From CAZTPH01 sp031552655 (GTDB lineage: Bacteria > Pseudomonadota > Gammaproteobacteria > UBA9339), in contig JAVBML010000046.1 in assembly GCA_031552655.1 (NCBI GenBank), forward strand, positions 1 to 14,039: a stretch of 14,039 nucleotides of DNA, read 5' to 3'. Under the pieces are notes generated by a model. It did no database searches. It was not told the DNA's origin and worked only from the letters and a program-made list of their open reading frames with translations. The translations under genes were made by a program, and so were the position numbers. Shown piece by piece: positions 8,594-14,036 of the stretch; the stretch's first letter is position 1; each line of letters begins with the position of its first letter.

Positions 8594-8621
8594 ATATTAA
8601 ATAAAGTTTCCGATGCCACAA
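8594..8621 (-). promoter_or_regulatory. Candidate promoter of the tRNA-Arg gene
   Basis: On the minus strand TTGTGG (8621-8616), a 16-bp spacer and TAATAT (8599-8594) lie directly upstream of the tRNA 5' end at 8588. This would start transcription at or next to the mature 5' end. The -35 is imperfect and the spacer short. The tRNA might instead be read from the FKBP promoter. Confidence 0.35.
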
Positions 8622-8628
8622 TTTATAG

Positions 8629-9165
8629 CTAAAAGGGTTTGCTAATGCTAATTAATTCCACGGTAAATATCAATGTTTCATTTGATCCAATGGAGGGTGG
8701 GGCTCCCCGGGAGCCATAGGCTAGGTGTGATGGAATATAGAGTTCCCAGGTAGACCCTACGTTCATTAGCTGCAAAGCCTCGGTCCAGCCCGCAATTACT
8801 CCCATGACGGGGAAGGTGGCTGGTTCATGGCGTCGGTAGGAACTGTCAAATTCGGTACCATTAATTAATTTTCCAGCGTAGTGCACTGTTACTGAATCAT
8901 TTAGACTTGGTTTGGGACCAGTACCAACGCGGATAATTTTATATTGCAGTCCACTGGGTAGGGTAACCACTGCGGGAAGAAGTCTATTTTTTTCTAGAAA
9001 GGTTTCTCCCGGTGTTTTAGTTTTCTGGGTATTGTCAGTAGGAGCGGTCATTTTTTGTTGAACCTCTTTGTTAGTGGATGGAATTGTTCCATGGGATGCT
9101 GGACATGGGGATATAAAAGTAACCGCAATTGTAGCTATTATCATCGGCAGTAATGAGTTACGCAT
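8629..9165 (-). CDS. Exported FKBP-type peptidyl-prolyl cis-trans isomerase, Mip-like
   Basis: A 178-residue protein with a Sec signal (MRNSLLPMIIATIAVTFIS, likely cut near residues 22-26), so the mature protein is periplasmic or surface-exposed. A polar linker follows, then GETFLEKN and an FKBP domain from about residue 71 to the end. Typical catalytic-pocket segments are VTVHYAGKL, GTEFDSS, VIAGWTEALQLM, GSTWELYIP, LAYGSRG and ETLIFTVELI. These blocks match Legionella/Coxiella Mip very closely. Mip has a ~230-residue dimeric form with a long N-terminal helix that is largely missing here. FKBPs catalyse proline isomerisation during folding; Mip is a virulence-associated surface protein, but that role here is inference. 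A strong AAGGAG (9180-9175) precedes the ATG. A near-consensus promoter lies at 9228-9256 in a duplicated module. Confidence 0.94.
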   Translation of the reverse strand: MRNSLLPMIIATIAVTFISPCPASHGTIPSTNKEVQQKMTAPTDNTQKTKTPGETFLEKNRLLPAVVTLPSGLQYKIIRVGTGPKPSLNDSVTVHYAGKLINGTEFDSSYRRHEPATFPVMGVIAGWTEALQLMNVGSTWELYIPSHLAYGSRGAPPSIGSNETLIFTVELISISKPF

Positions 9166-9227
9166 GGCTTTTTTCTCCTTAATTTGTTATGTTCGGTCCC
9201 TAGGCGGCAAACCTATTTAAAGCAAAA

Positions 9228-9256
9228 AGTATAGGCATAGTTTGTTTAATAGTCAA
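9228..9256 (-). promoter_or_regulatory. Sigma-70 promoter of the FKBP gene (module copy A)
   Basis: Minus strand: TTGACT (9256-9251), 17-bp spacer, TATACT (9233-9228). Both hexamers are one base from consensus. The leader to the FKBP ATG at 9165 is about 55 nt. The same promoter occurs at 10742-10770, where it faces a different gene. Confidence 0.75.
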
Positions 9257-9277
9257 ATTTCCTACCTTCGACTGGAT

Positions 9278-9358
9278 TTAGAGTTTTAATTGTCTAACTT
9301 GCTCATTGGAAGGGTCTATGGTGAATATACCATCGTCTTGGGGAGTAATTTTTATCAT
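9278..9358 (-). pseudogene. 3' end of a small reading frame, copy A
   Basis: A minus-strand frame from ATG 9358 gives 26 residues (MIKITPQDDGIFTIDPSNEQ then VRQLKL) and a TAA at 9280-9278. The C-terminal 26 residues of copy B (10792-10899) align with it without gaps and share the stop. Several of the differences between the two copies are synonymous in this frame, which supports past or present coding on this strand. Its 5' part has been cut away by the IS3-like remnant that starts at about 9367. I do not recognise the family. Confidence 0.5.
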
Positions 9359-9432
9359 GATGATCATGCCCCCAAAAAGTAGAACCTGCAAATAAAAACG
9401 AATTATAATTTTACATTTTATTTGAGGTGAAT

Positions 9433-9720
9433 ATGAGTAAAGCAAGAAATAGGGATTATGATAAAGAATTTAAAATAAATGCGGCGAAACTATATCTATC
9501 CAGTGGCAGAAGTTATCTTGAAATTAGTAGAGAGTTAGGAATACCTAAAGGTACAGTACCCACCTGGGTTAGGAGCCATAGGATAAATGGTATGGAAGCG
9601 TTTCCTAGCAAGGGCAATCTGAGGGTAGGTAATGCTGAAATGGCGACCCTACGTAAAGAGTTAGGAGGAGCGAGATATTTTAAAAAAGCACTGGGCATCT
9701 TCTCATCACGCCAAAAATGA
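9433..9720 (+). CDS. IS3-family transposase OrfA (HTH_Tnp_1), remnant
   Basis: 95 codons from ATG 9433, preceded by GAGG (9424-9427). A GTG at 9427 is also in frame, but the ATG fits the ribosome binding site better. OrfA is the DNA-binding half of IS3-family transposases. The helix-turn-helix is visible at about residues 10-45 (YDKEFKINAAKLYLSSGRSY, then LGIPKGTVPTWV). The C-terminal leucine-zipper/KKALGIF segment is present, but it looks about four residues shorter than usual between LRKEL and FKKALGIF. The stop TGA overlaps the ATG of the orfB remnant (ATGA). Because orfB is destroyed, this gene has no active partner here, although the reading frame itself is open. It could act as a DNA-binding remnant. 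Confidence 0.75.
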   Translation: MSKARNRDYDKEFKINAAKLYLSSGRSYLEISRELGIPKGTVPTWVRSHRINGMEAFPSKGNLRVGNAEMATLRKELGGARYFKKALGIFSSRQK

Positions 9721-9819
9721 AGTATCGGTTTATTTAAGAATAGGCCCAAGAGTTCATGCTGAATTGAAATTAACCGGCGAAAAGTATTCTCGGAAACGAG
9801 TAGCTAAGATTATGAAAAC
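9717..9819 (+). pseudogene. IS3-family transposase OrfB, internally deleted fragment
   Basis: The frame starts with MKYRFI at 9717 and stops at once. MKYRFI is the classic beginning of IS3-family OrfB. In another frame the sequence resumes as GPRVHAELKLTGEKYSRKRV and ends AKIMKT, the HTH_21-type segment that normally lies about 60-80 residues into OrfB. Roughly 60 codons between the two parts are therefore missing. The whole DDE catalytic domain beyond AKIMKT is also absent, replaced by repeat copy C. Confidence 0.75.
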
Positions 9820-9900
9820 TGAACATACCACCATTTTGGGGAGTAATTTCTATCATGACACTTCCATGAATATTACTAAACATAGCATTGTATTCGGGAA
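9820..9900 (-). repeat. Repeat module copy C (partial; 5' part of the small reading frame)
   Basis: These bases align with 10834-10914. On the minus strand they encode IPEYNAMFSNI, then VMIEITPQNGGMF, clearly related to copy B (FPEYNIMFSNIPVGAMIELT). The frame has no C-terminus because the IS remnant follows. About 39 bp of copy C (9820-9859) are also present in copy A (9321-9360) with about five differences, so this stretch flanks the IS remnant on both sides. Confidence 0.65.
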
Positions 9901-10199
9901 TGGTTTTATCGGTGGTTGCCAAATAAAGTTAGGGGATTAGTAGTTAAATTTAAGATACGTGTTGTGTCTTTAAAATAGAGATCACCTAGGCAGCAAGTAA
10001 CTCTGGAATTGTTTTCTATTTACTTATATTGTAGAATTTATTACCCAAGGCAATGTTACTTATGGTTCTTACCGTTACCTCATTTTTTTAGTGGTTACCA
10101 GAACAATTTCCGCCCCGAGGAAAATTTTTCCCAAAATTCTTTGGGGCGGTTCTAAAATCTTTGTGCATATGTTTGTTACACTACGAAGACCATTGTTTT
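9901..10199. other. Intergenic stretch without a recognisable gene
   Basis: About 300 bp between repeat copy C and the small exported protein gene. I find no credible coding frame on either strand. The only structure that stands out is the GC-rich inverted repeat at 10110-10149. Confidence 0.6.
10110..10149. repeat. GC-rich inverted repeat with alternative internal hairpins
   Basis: CCGCCCC (10110-10116) and GGGGCGG (10143-10149) form a perfect 7-bp stem. Inside, GGAAAA-T-TTTTCC makes one hairpin and CCCAAA (10130-10135)/TTTGGG (10140-10145) another. The last one shares the G run with the outer stem, so the two are mutually exclusive. It lies 50 bp past the stop of the minus-strand gene 10200-10523. 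No T run follows on either strand, so it is not a standard intrinsic terminator. Confidence 0.45.
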
Positions 10200-10523
10200 T
10201 CACGCGTCTTCGGATAAGGGATCTATTTTTTGTGTATGATCCAATGCATTATCATTATCTTTTTTTTCAACGACATCAGGTATTTTGCTCTGCCTTATTT
10301 CAGCAAGTAGCCAATGTCGATCTTCGGGCATGGGAATAATTTTTAGGATATAGCTTGATCTATTAGAGTAATTAATATCAATTTCCTGATGTAATTTTCT
10401 CCGTAACTCTTCTGCTTGCTTTACTCTATCTTCCAAAAGACTCATTGGGGAATCAGTAGTTGCAATGCTAATGATAGGTAATATAATAATTAATGGTAAG
10501 ATAACAAATACTATCTTAATCAT
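10200..10523 (-). CDS. Small exported protein of unknown function
   Basis: 107 residues from ATG 10523, chosen because GGAGGA lies 8 nt upstream; the frame is also open to a TTG at 10538. Residues 1-20 are a hydrophobic signal or anchor (MIKIVFVILPLIIILPIISI). Then comes a charged, probably helical stretch (about 30-52, LEDRVKQAEELRRKLHQEID), a mixed segment with PMPEDRHWLLAEI, and an acidic lysine-rich tail. There is no cysteine, so it is not a lipoprotein. I do not recognise the family. It is likely inner-membrane anchored or periplasmic. Its nearest promoter is the one in repeat copy B (10742-10770), almost identical to the FKBP promoter, about 200 bp upstream. Good ribosome binding site and clean signal peptide make it a credible gene. 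Confidence 0.65.
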   Translation of the reverse strand: MIKIVFVILPLIIILPIISIATTDSPMSLLEDRVKQAEELRRKLHQEIDINYSNRSSYILKIIPMPEDRHWLLAEIRQSKIPDVVEKKDNDNALDHTQKIDPLSEDA

Positions 10524-10547
10524 ATTATTTTCCTCCAATTTAAATGT

Positions 10548-10676
10548 TCATGACTCTTTTTTGCATATGTTTTCATGACATACATTGTTGTTCTTTTTAT
10601 CCAACGCATTTAAATATTCTTGAATTAATTCAGTCAAAATAAATTTATTCTTGTCATTTTTGAGACTAGCAACCAA
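10548..10676 (-). other. Possible 42-codon leader ORF with a TTG start
   Basis: Between promoter copy B and the small exported protein, a minus-strand frame is open from TTG 10676 to TGA 10548. The peptide (LKNDKNKFILTELIQEYLNA near its N-terminus) looks like the second helix and following turn of ribbon-helix-helix proteins, such as many antitoxins. It lacks an N-terminal strand, an ATG and a Shine-Dalgarno sequence. It may be the tail of a broken gene, or chance. Confidence 0.2.
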
Positions 10677-10693
10677 TTATTTTATTTCATTTT

Positions 10694-10874
10694 AATTTAC
10701 TAAGTTAGATCCCTAGGTGGCGAACCTATATTATAGTAAAAAGTATAGGCATAGTTTGTTTAATCGTCAAATTTCCTACCTTCGGCTGGATTTAAAATTT
10801 TAATTGTCTAACCTGTTCATTGGAAAAATCTATGGTGAACATATCACCATTTTGGGGAGTAAGTTCTATCATGG
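10694..10874 (-). repeat. Promoter-bearing repeat module, copy B
   Basis: Second full copy of the module seen at 9181-9360. Similarity to copy C extends it to about 10914. The order on the minus strand is the same: end of the small reading frame, TAA, promoter, leader with GCC(A/G)CCTAGGGA. Downstream, however, the gene is the small exported protein and not an FKBP. Confidence 0.85.
10742..10770 (-). promoter_or_regulatory. Sigma-70 promoter in module copy B
   Basis: Minus strand: TTGACG (10770-10765), 17-bp spacer, TATACT (10747-10742). The spacer is identical to that of the FKBP promoter. It points toward the exported protein gene at 10523, with a leader of about 210 nt. Confidence 0.7.
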
Positions 10875-10899
10875 CACCTACAGGAATATTACTAAACAT
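10792..10899 (-). pseudogene. Small reading frame of unknown family, copy B
   Basis: The minus-strand frame from ATG 10899 encodes 35 residues (MFSNIPVGAMIELTPQNGDM, then FTIDFSNEQVRQLKF) and ends in TAA 10794-10792. The frame stays open upstream to a TGA near 10985, and similarity to copy C begins at FPEYN before this ATG. The real protein was therefore longer and this copy is probably also a 5'-truncated remnant. Copies A and C preserve the same frame. No ribosome binding site is evident. A plus-strand frame across the same bases (10820-11089) is judged a shadow. Confidence 0.45.
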
Positions 10900-11141
10900 A
10901 ATATTGTATTCGGGAAAGTCCGGTCTAAGAGCTGAATTCAGTGGTGACAAGGAGGCTTTAAAAAGGGGAGAATCTATGCTTATGAATCACTGTAATCAAG
11001 GGCTATGTAAATATTCGTGGAGAGATTTTGCTGTGCATGGTAGTGCAGTGGCTGCTAGGGCCGGCTATCCTATTAAGAACCTAGACTAAAGATAGAAATA
11101 AAGATTAAGTCAGAATAATAAATAGCTGGCTTTTTAAATTA

Positions 11142-11180
11142 TCTCGTATATTATGGAATCGAACTCCATAATATACGAGA
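11142..11180. promoter_or_regulatory. Perfect 16-bp inverted repeat upstream of the ATPase gene
   Basis: tctcgtatattatgga (11142-11157) and its exact reverse complement (11165-11180) are separated by 7 bp (atcgaac). It ends 12 bp before the ATPase ATG. There is no T run after it on either strand, so it is not an ordinary terminator. It may be an operator, a translation-blocking hairpin that captures the GAGA before the start, or the end of an inserted segment. Confidence 0.75.
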
Positions 11181-11185
11181 AATAG

Positions 11186-11199
11186 TTAGCATATGCTAA
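11186..11199. promoter_or_regulatory. 14-bp perfect palindrome containing the ATPase start codon
   Basis: ttagcatatgctaa is its own reverse complement and includes the ATG at 11193-11195. With the inverted repeat 5 bp upstream it makes two adjacent dyads at the start of the gene. A regulatory role is inference. Confidence 0.45.
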
Positions 11200-12416
11200 A
11201 ACGAACACTTGAAAAAACTATAAAAGAAATTTCTGAAACTTTTCCCATTTTATTGTTGACCGGGCCAAGACAGATCGGTAAAACAACTTTGCTTGAAAAC
11301 TGCAGGGAAGAAAACCGTTCCTACGTGAGTCTTGATGATTTAGAGCAAAGAAGTCTTGCAAAAACTGACCCGGCATTATTTTTGCAAACTCATAGAACTC
11401 CAATAATTATTGATGAGGTTCAATATGCACCAGAATTATTTTCCTATATAAAAATACATGTAGATAGAAATAAGAAAAACGGAGATTTTTGGCTTACTGG
11501 CTCACAGAAATTTCATTTAATGAAAGGAATTACTGAATCCCTAGCTGGCAGAGTTGCTATAGTTGATATGTTGGGACTATCTAGTAGGGAAATAGAAAAT
11601 AATGCAGATGGTTCAATTCCATTTATGAATGCTGACGACTGGCTTGATAAAGCTAGGAATAATATAGGTGAACCAATGCAACTAAATGATATTTACGAAA
11701 GAATTTGGTTTGGCTCATACCCTAAACTTATAAGTGATAAAAAAATATCAAGGGAATTATTTTATAAATCCTATATGCAAACCTACATAGGGAGAGATGT
11801 GAAGGATATTTTGAATATTGGAAATGAATTAAATTTTTATAATTTCATAAGAGCGACTGCGGCGAGAACTGGACAACTGCTTAATTATGCGGAATTAGCA
11901 AGAGATGTTGACATAGACACAAAAACAGCCAAGTCTTGGTTAGCAGTTTTGGAGACATCTGGGCTCATAAAATTACTTGAGCCTTACTATAACAACATTA
12001 CAAAGAGAATTATAAAAACTCCAAAATTATATTTTTTAGATACAGGCTTATGTTCTTTTTTAACCAACTGGAGTAATGCAAAAACATTAGAAGCCGGAGC
12101 AATGAATGGAGCAATTTTTGAAACCTATGTATTTTCTGAAATATTAAAAAGCTATTGGCATCATGGAAAATATCCAAATATTTATTTCTACAGAGATGCA
12201 GATCAAAGAGAAATTGATTTTTTAATTGAACGAGATGGCATATTATTTCCAGTTGAGGTTAAAAAAACAGCAACACCTAGTTCGATAGCAGCAAAAAGTT
12301 TTTTTGTTTTAGAAAAGCTAAAAAAGAAAGTTGGTATAGGTACGGTTATTTGTTTGAGAGATAAAGATGTAGCTTTGTCAAAGAAAGTATTCGCAATACC
12401 GGTTTGGTATATATAA
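11193..12416 (+). CDS. AAA_14/DUF4143-type ATP-binding protein
   Basis: 407 residues, the full length of a widespread but poorly understood family (AAA_14 ATPase followed by DUF4143). The N-terminal ATPase has Walker A GPRQIGKT (24-31), Walker B IIIDEVQ (71-77) and a sensor-like LTGSQ (101-105). A winged-helix-like segment lies around 226-265 (YAELARDVDIDTKTAKSWL). The C-terminal domain has a PD-(D/E)xK-like arrangement: E310 in GAIFETYV, D342 in REIDFLIE and E355-x-K357 in PVEVKK. ATP binding and nucleic-acid binding are probable. Nuclease activity is possible but untested. It is the first plus-strand gene, is richer in A/T codons than the minus-strand core, and has no good ribosome binding site. 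Inverted repeats surround its start. It appears intact, unlike its downstream neighbours, and is probably acquired. Confidence 0.9.
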   Translation: MLKRTLEKTIKEISETFPILLLTGPRQIGKTTLLENCREENRSYVSLDDLEQRSLAKTDPALFLQTHRTPIIIDEVQYAPELFSYIKIHVDRNKKNGDFWLTGSQKFHLMKGITESLAGRVAIVDMLGLSSREIENNADGSIPFMNADDWLDKARNNIGEPMQLNDIYERIWFGSYPKLISDKKISRELFYKSYMQTYIGRDVKDILNIGNELNFYNFIRATAARTGQLLNYAELARDVDIDTKTAKSWLAVLETSGLIKLLEPYYNNITKRIIKTPKLYFLDTGLCSFLTNWSNAKTLEAGAMNGAIFETYVFSEILKSYWHHGKYPNIYFYRDADQREIDFLIERDGILFPVEVKKTATPSSIAAKSFFVLEKLKKKVGIGTVICLRDKDVALSKKVFAIPVWYI

Positions 12417-12514
12417 AAAATAAATTAATGCACTTTAGTTAACTACGATATTTATTCAACTTTTTAAAATCTATAATCCATTTAATAGAGTAGATTTTTT
12501 AATATATAACATAA

Positions 12515-12772
12515 AACACCGTACAGGGAATAAGTATTGCAGGGGGGATGGTAAACCGTAAATACTATCAAAAGAGAGTAATGAAATTTTTAATCGGCAG
12601 CCATGGCTATTCGTCCCTATCAATGGGAATTGACCTGGATAATCCGCTAACTTCTAAGTTTTATAAGATAGTTCCCGGATTTTATTGCTACAACGCCTTA
12701 ATGGATGACAAAGCATAGAGTTATAATGTACACGGAGGAGAATATGGCGACGTAGTTAATGAAAAGGATTGA
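12515..12772 (+). pseudogene. Decayed gene fragment of unknown family
   Basis: A plus-strand frame open from 12515 has in-frame ATGs at 12548 and 12581. It reads MKFLIGSHGYSSLSMGIDLD, then NPLTSKFYKIVPGFYCYNAL, and stops at TAG 12716-12718. The same frame continues with coding-like sequence (SYNVHGGEYGDVVNEKD) to TGA 12770-12772. The most likely reading is a remnant with an in-frame nonsense mutation. A 45- to 56-residue peptide ending at 12718 is also possible. I do not recognise the family. The ~100 bp between the ATPase stop and this frame hold nothing else. Confidence 0.4.
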
Positions 12773-12818
12773 CTGTTTTTTTGGAAACGGGCATGGTTAA
12801 AAATTTGGATCATGATAT

Positions 12819-13670
12819 ATGAATAACGTTAGTGAAAACGACTTCACCCTAGAAGTATTAAGATTTAATTACTTAAATTTAAATAAATATTTATATGAGC
12901 TCTATAAACAGGGAACTGACAATATAAACATATTATTGTTGGTTAGCTTAGAGAAAGAGTACTATGAGGGCGAAAATTTAAAAATATATTGTTAGATTTA
13001 AAAACACTATCAAACAATTTGATTTGTAATTTTGATATTTTAGACAAAAATGGAAATTCAACGGGAAAGAAAATGGAAAAAATAAAGTTCAAGGTTAATA
13101 AAATATCTTTAGATGTTGGTGACGTTCTAAATAGACATACTTGGAACTATAGATACCTAAGGGATTAAATAATATAGATATTAGAGCAGATATTCCCATA
13201 GATATAGTAAAAGAATATAAAGATAAAGCTTATTTGGCTGGAAAAAACCAGGGCTTTGAATGGTTTGCCAATTAGAATATATTTGCTATGACTATTGGCT
13301 ACAACATCCTAATTATTCAACTATAGAAAATGCATTAAACAAAACTCGTGAAATACCTAACTTCATTATAGAAAGAACCTATGACCATGAAACAAGTTAT
13401 TGTATAGAAAGATTAAAAGCAAGAAACGAATTACCAAAATTTCCAGAACTGTTTGCTAAATATAGTAAAATGTATTTAGTTGATGAAACCGTCGAACATG
13501 TGTTGGTACAGCAAGAAGCTATAAATAATTTAGAATTCTATTGTTTCGGAACTGAGCCAAGACATAGTATGGTATTTAGAGCTAAGAAGGCAAGAAATAA
13601 TAAAATAATACAATATTATGTAAAAAGTCATTTACAAGGAATAGAAAGAGGAAATCACATAACTATATAG
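12819..13670 (+). pseudogene. Frameshifted gene of unknown family, about 280 codons
   Basis: Coding-like sequence runs through the whole stretch but changes frame at least three times. Part 1 starts at ATG 12819 (MNNVSENDFTLEVLRFNYLN) and stops at 12995. From about 12987 another frame continues as LLDLKTLSNNLICNFDILDK and stops near 13168. A third continues as GLNNIDIRADIPIDIVKEYK and on to GKNQGFEWFAN, stopping at 13275. A fourth (ATG 13260) gives an open 136-residue part with LEYICYDYWLQHPNYS, ending at 13670 against the IS3 terminus. Composition is rich in N, K, I and Y, unlike the minus-strand core genes. I find no motif that names a function. The last part alone could still be translated, but the ATG at 13260 has no ribosome binding site. 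Sequencing error could mimic some shifts, though the number argues for real decay. Confidence 0.6.
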
Positions 13671-13745
13671 TGGACCCCAAAAATCGTACCAATGAATAAG
13701 AAGTAAAAAGAGGTATAATCTCTGATAAGTAAGAGGGGGTAAAAA

Positions 13746-14036
13746 ATGTCGCGAAATCGTAAACGATACAGTGCGCAAGAAAAGACCAAGATTATATTGG
13801 ATGTACTGAAGGGTGAGTTAACCCAGAATCAGCTAACGGCAAAATATGGAGTCCATAGTACGCAGCTATACCACTGGAAGAAACAAGCAATGGAGCTGAT
13901 AGCATCGGGCTTTTCAGAAAAACCGGAGCGCCAGGCCCAAGATAAAGAAGAGTTAATAAGAGAGTTATACCAGCAAATAGGTCAGCTGAAAGTAGAGCTA
14001 GACTGGCTTAAAAAAAAAGCTGAGTTATTCAGTTAG
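13746..14036 (+). CDS. IS3-family transposase OrfA
   Basis: 96 residues from ATG 13746, with AGAGGGGG just upstream. OrfA binds the element's ends and, through frameshifting, forms the N-terminus of the OrfAB transposase. A helix-turn-helix spans about residues 8-48 (YSAQEKTKIILDVLKGELTQ, then LTAKYGVHSTQLYHWKKQA). A coiled leucine-rich C-terminus follows (ELYQQIGQLKVELDWLKKK), typical of this subgroup. An A9G run (14010-14019) lies in the KKK codons. After a -1 shift the frame reads KLSYSVR, which fits the usual entry into OrfB. Unshifted translation ends in AELFS and stops at 14036. Apparently intact, so the element may be active. Confidence 0.9.
   Translation: MSRNRKRYSAQEKTKIILDVLKGELTQNQLTAKYGVHSTQLYHWKKQAMELIASGFSEKPERQAQDKEELIRELYQQIGQLKVELDWLKKKAELFS
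14010..14019 (+). promoter_or_regulatory. Programmed -1 frameshift site (A9G)
   Basis: Nine A residues followed by G near the end of orfA. IS3-family elements use A-rich runs of this sort to shift from orfA to orfB. The -1 frame is open from here to the window end. The stimulatory hairpin, if any, is beyond the edge. Confidence 0.7.

Larger units (their letters stand above)
9181..9360 (-). repeat. Promoter-bearing repeat module, copy A (upstream of the FKBP gene)
   Basis: Hand alignment shows 180 bp matching 10694-10874, with one short indel and roughly 85-90% identity. A 23-bp block around the -10 and spacer (agtataggcatag and on) is identical. In the minus direction the module contains the last 26 codons of a small reading frame, its TAA, about 20 bp, a sigma-70 promoter and the start of the leader. 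Homology fades at AAATTAA, just before the FKBP ribosome binding site. Confidence 0.85.
9367..9819 (+). mobile_element. Decayed IS3-family insertion sequence
   Basis: The left end at 9367 (TGCCCCCAAAAAGTAGAACC) resembles the IS3-type terminus at 13671 (TGGACCCCAAAAATCGTACC). It is followed by orfA (9433-9720) and a shortened, out-of-frame orfB piece (9717-9819). The element breaks off at about 9819, where repeat copy C begins. No right terminal repeat is visible. The ~450 bp length against about 1.2 kb for a complete IS3 element means it cannot move by itself. Confidence 0.8.

Noticed and set aside
9060..9165. Lipobox in the FKBP signal peptide (ISPC)
   Set aside because: Proline directly before the cysteine does not fit signal peptidase II sites; an ordinary Sec signal is more likely.
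9980..10000. CCTAGGCAGCAAG near 9987 as a further copy of the module leader
   Set aside because: Only about ten bases resemble the CCTAGG(C/T)GGC segment, and the promoter and surrounding sequence are absent.
10091..10339. Plus-strand 82-codon frame
   Set aside because: It overlaps the end of the exported protein gene on the other strand, runs through the GC-rich hairpin, and has no ribosome binding site or family features.
10820..11089. Plus-strand 89-codon frame over repeat copy B
   Set aside because: It lies antisense to the module. The frame shared by the three copies, with a common stop in A and B and several synonymous differences, is on the minus strand, and the plus frame has no ribosome binding site or recognisable motif.
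11142..11180. Inverted repeat as a Rho-independent terminator
   Set aside because: The stem is AT-rich and no T run follows on either strand.
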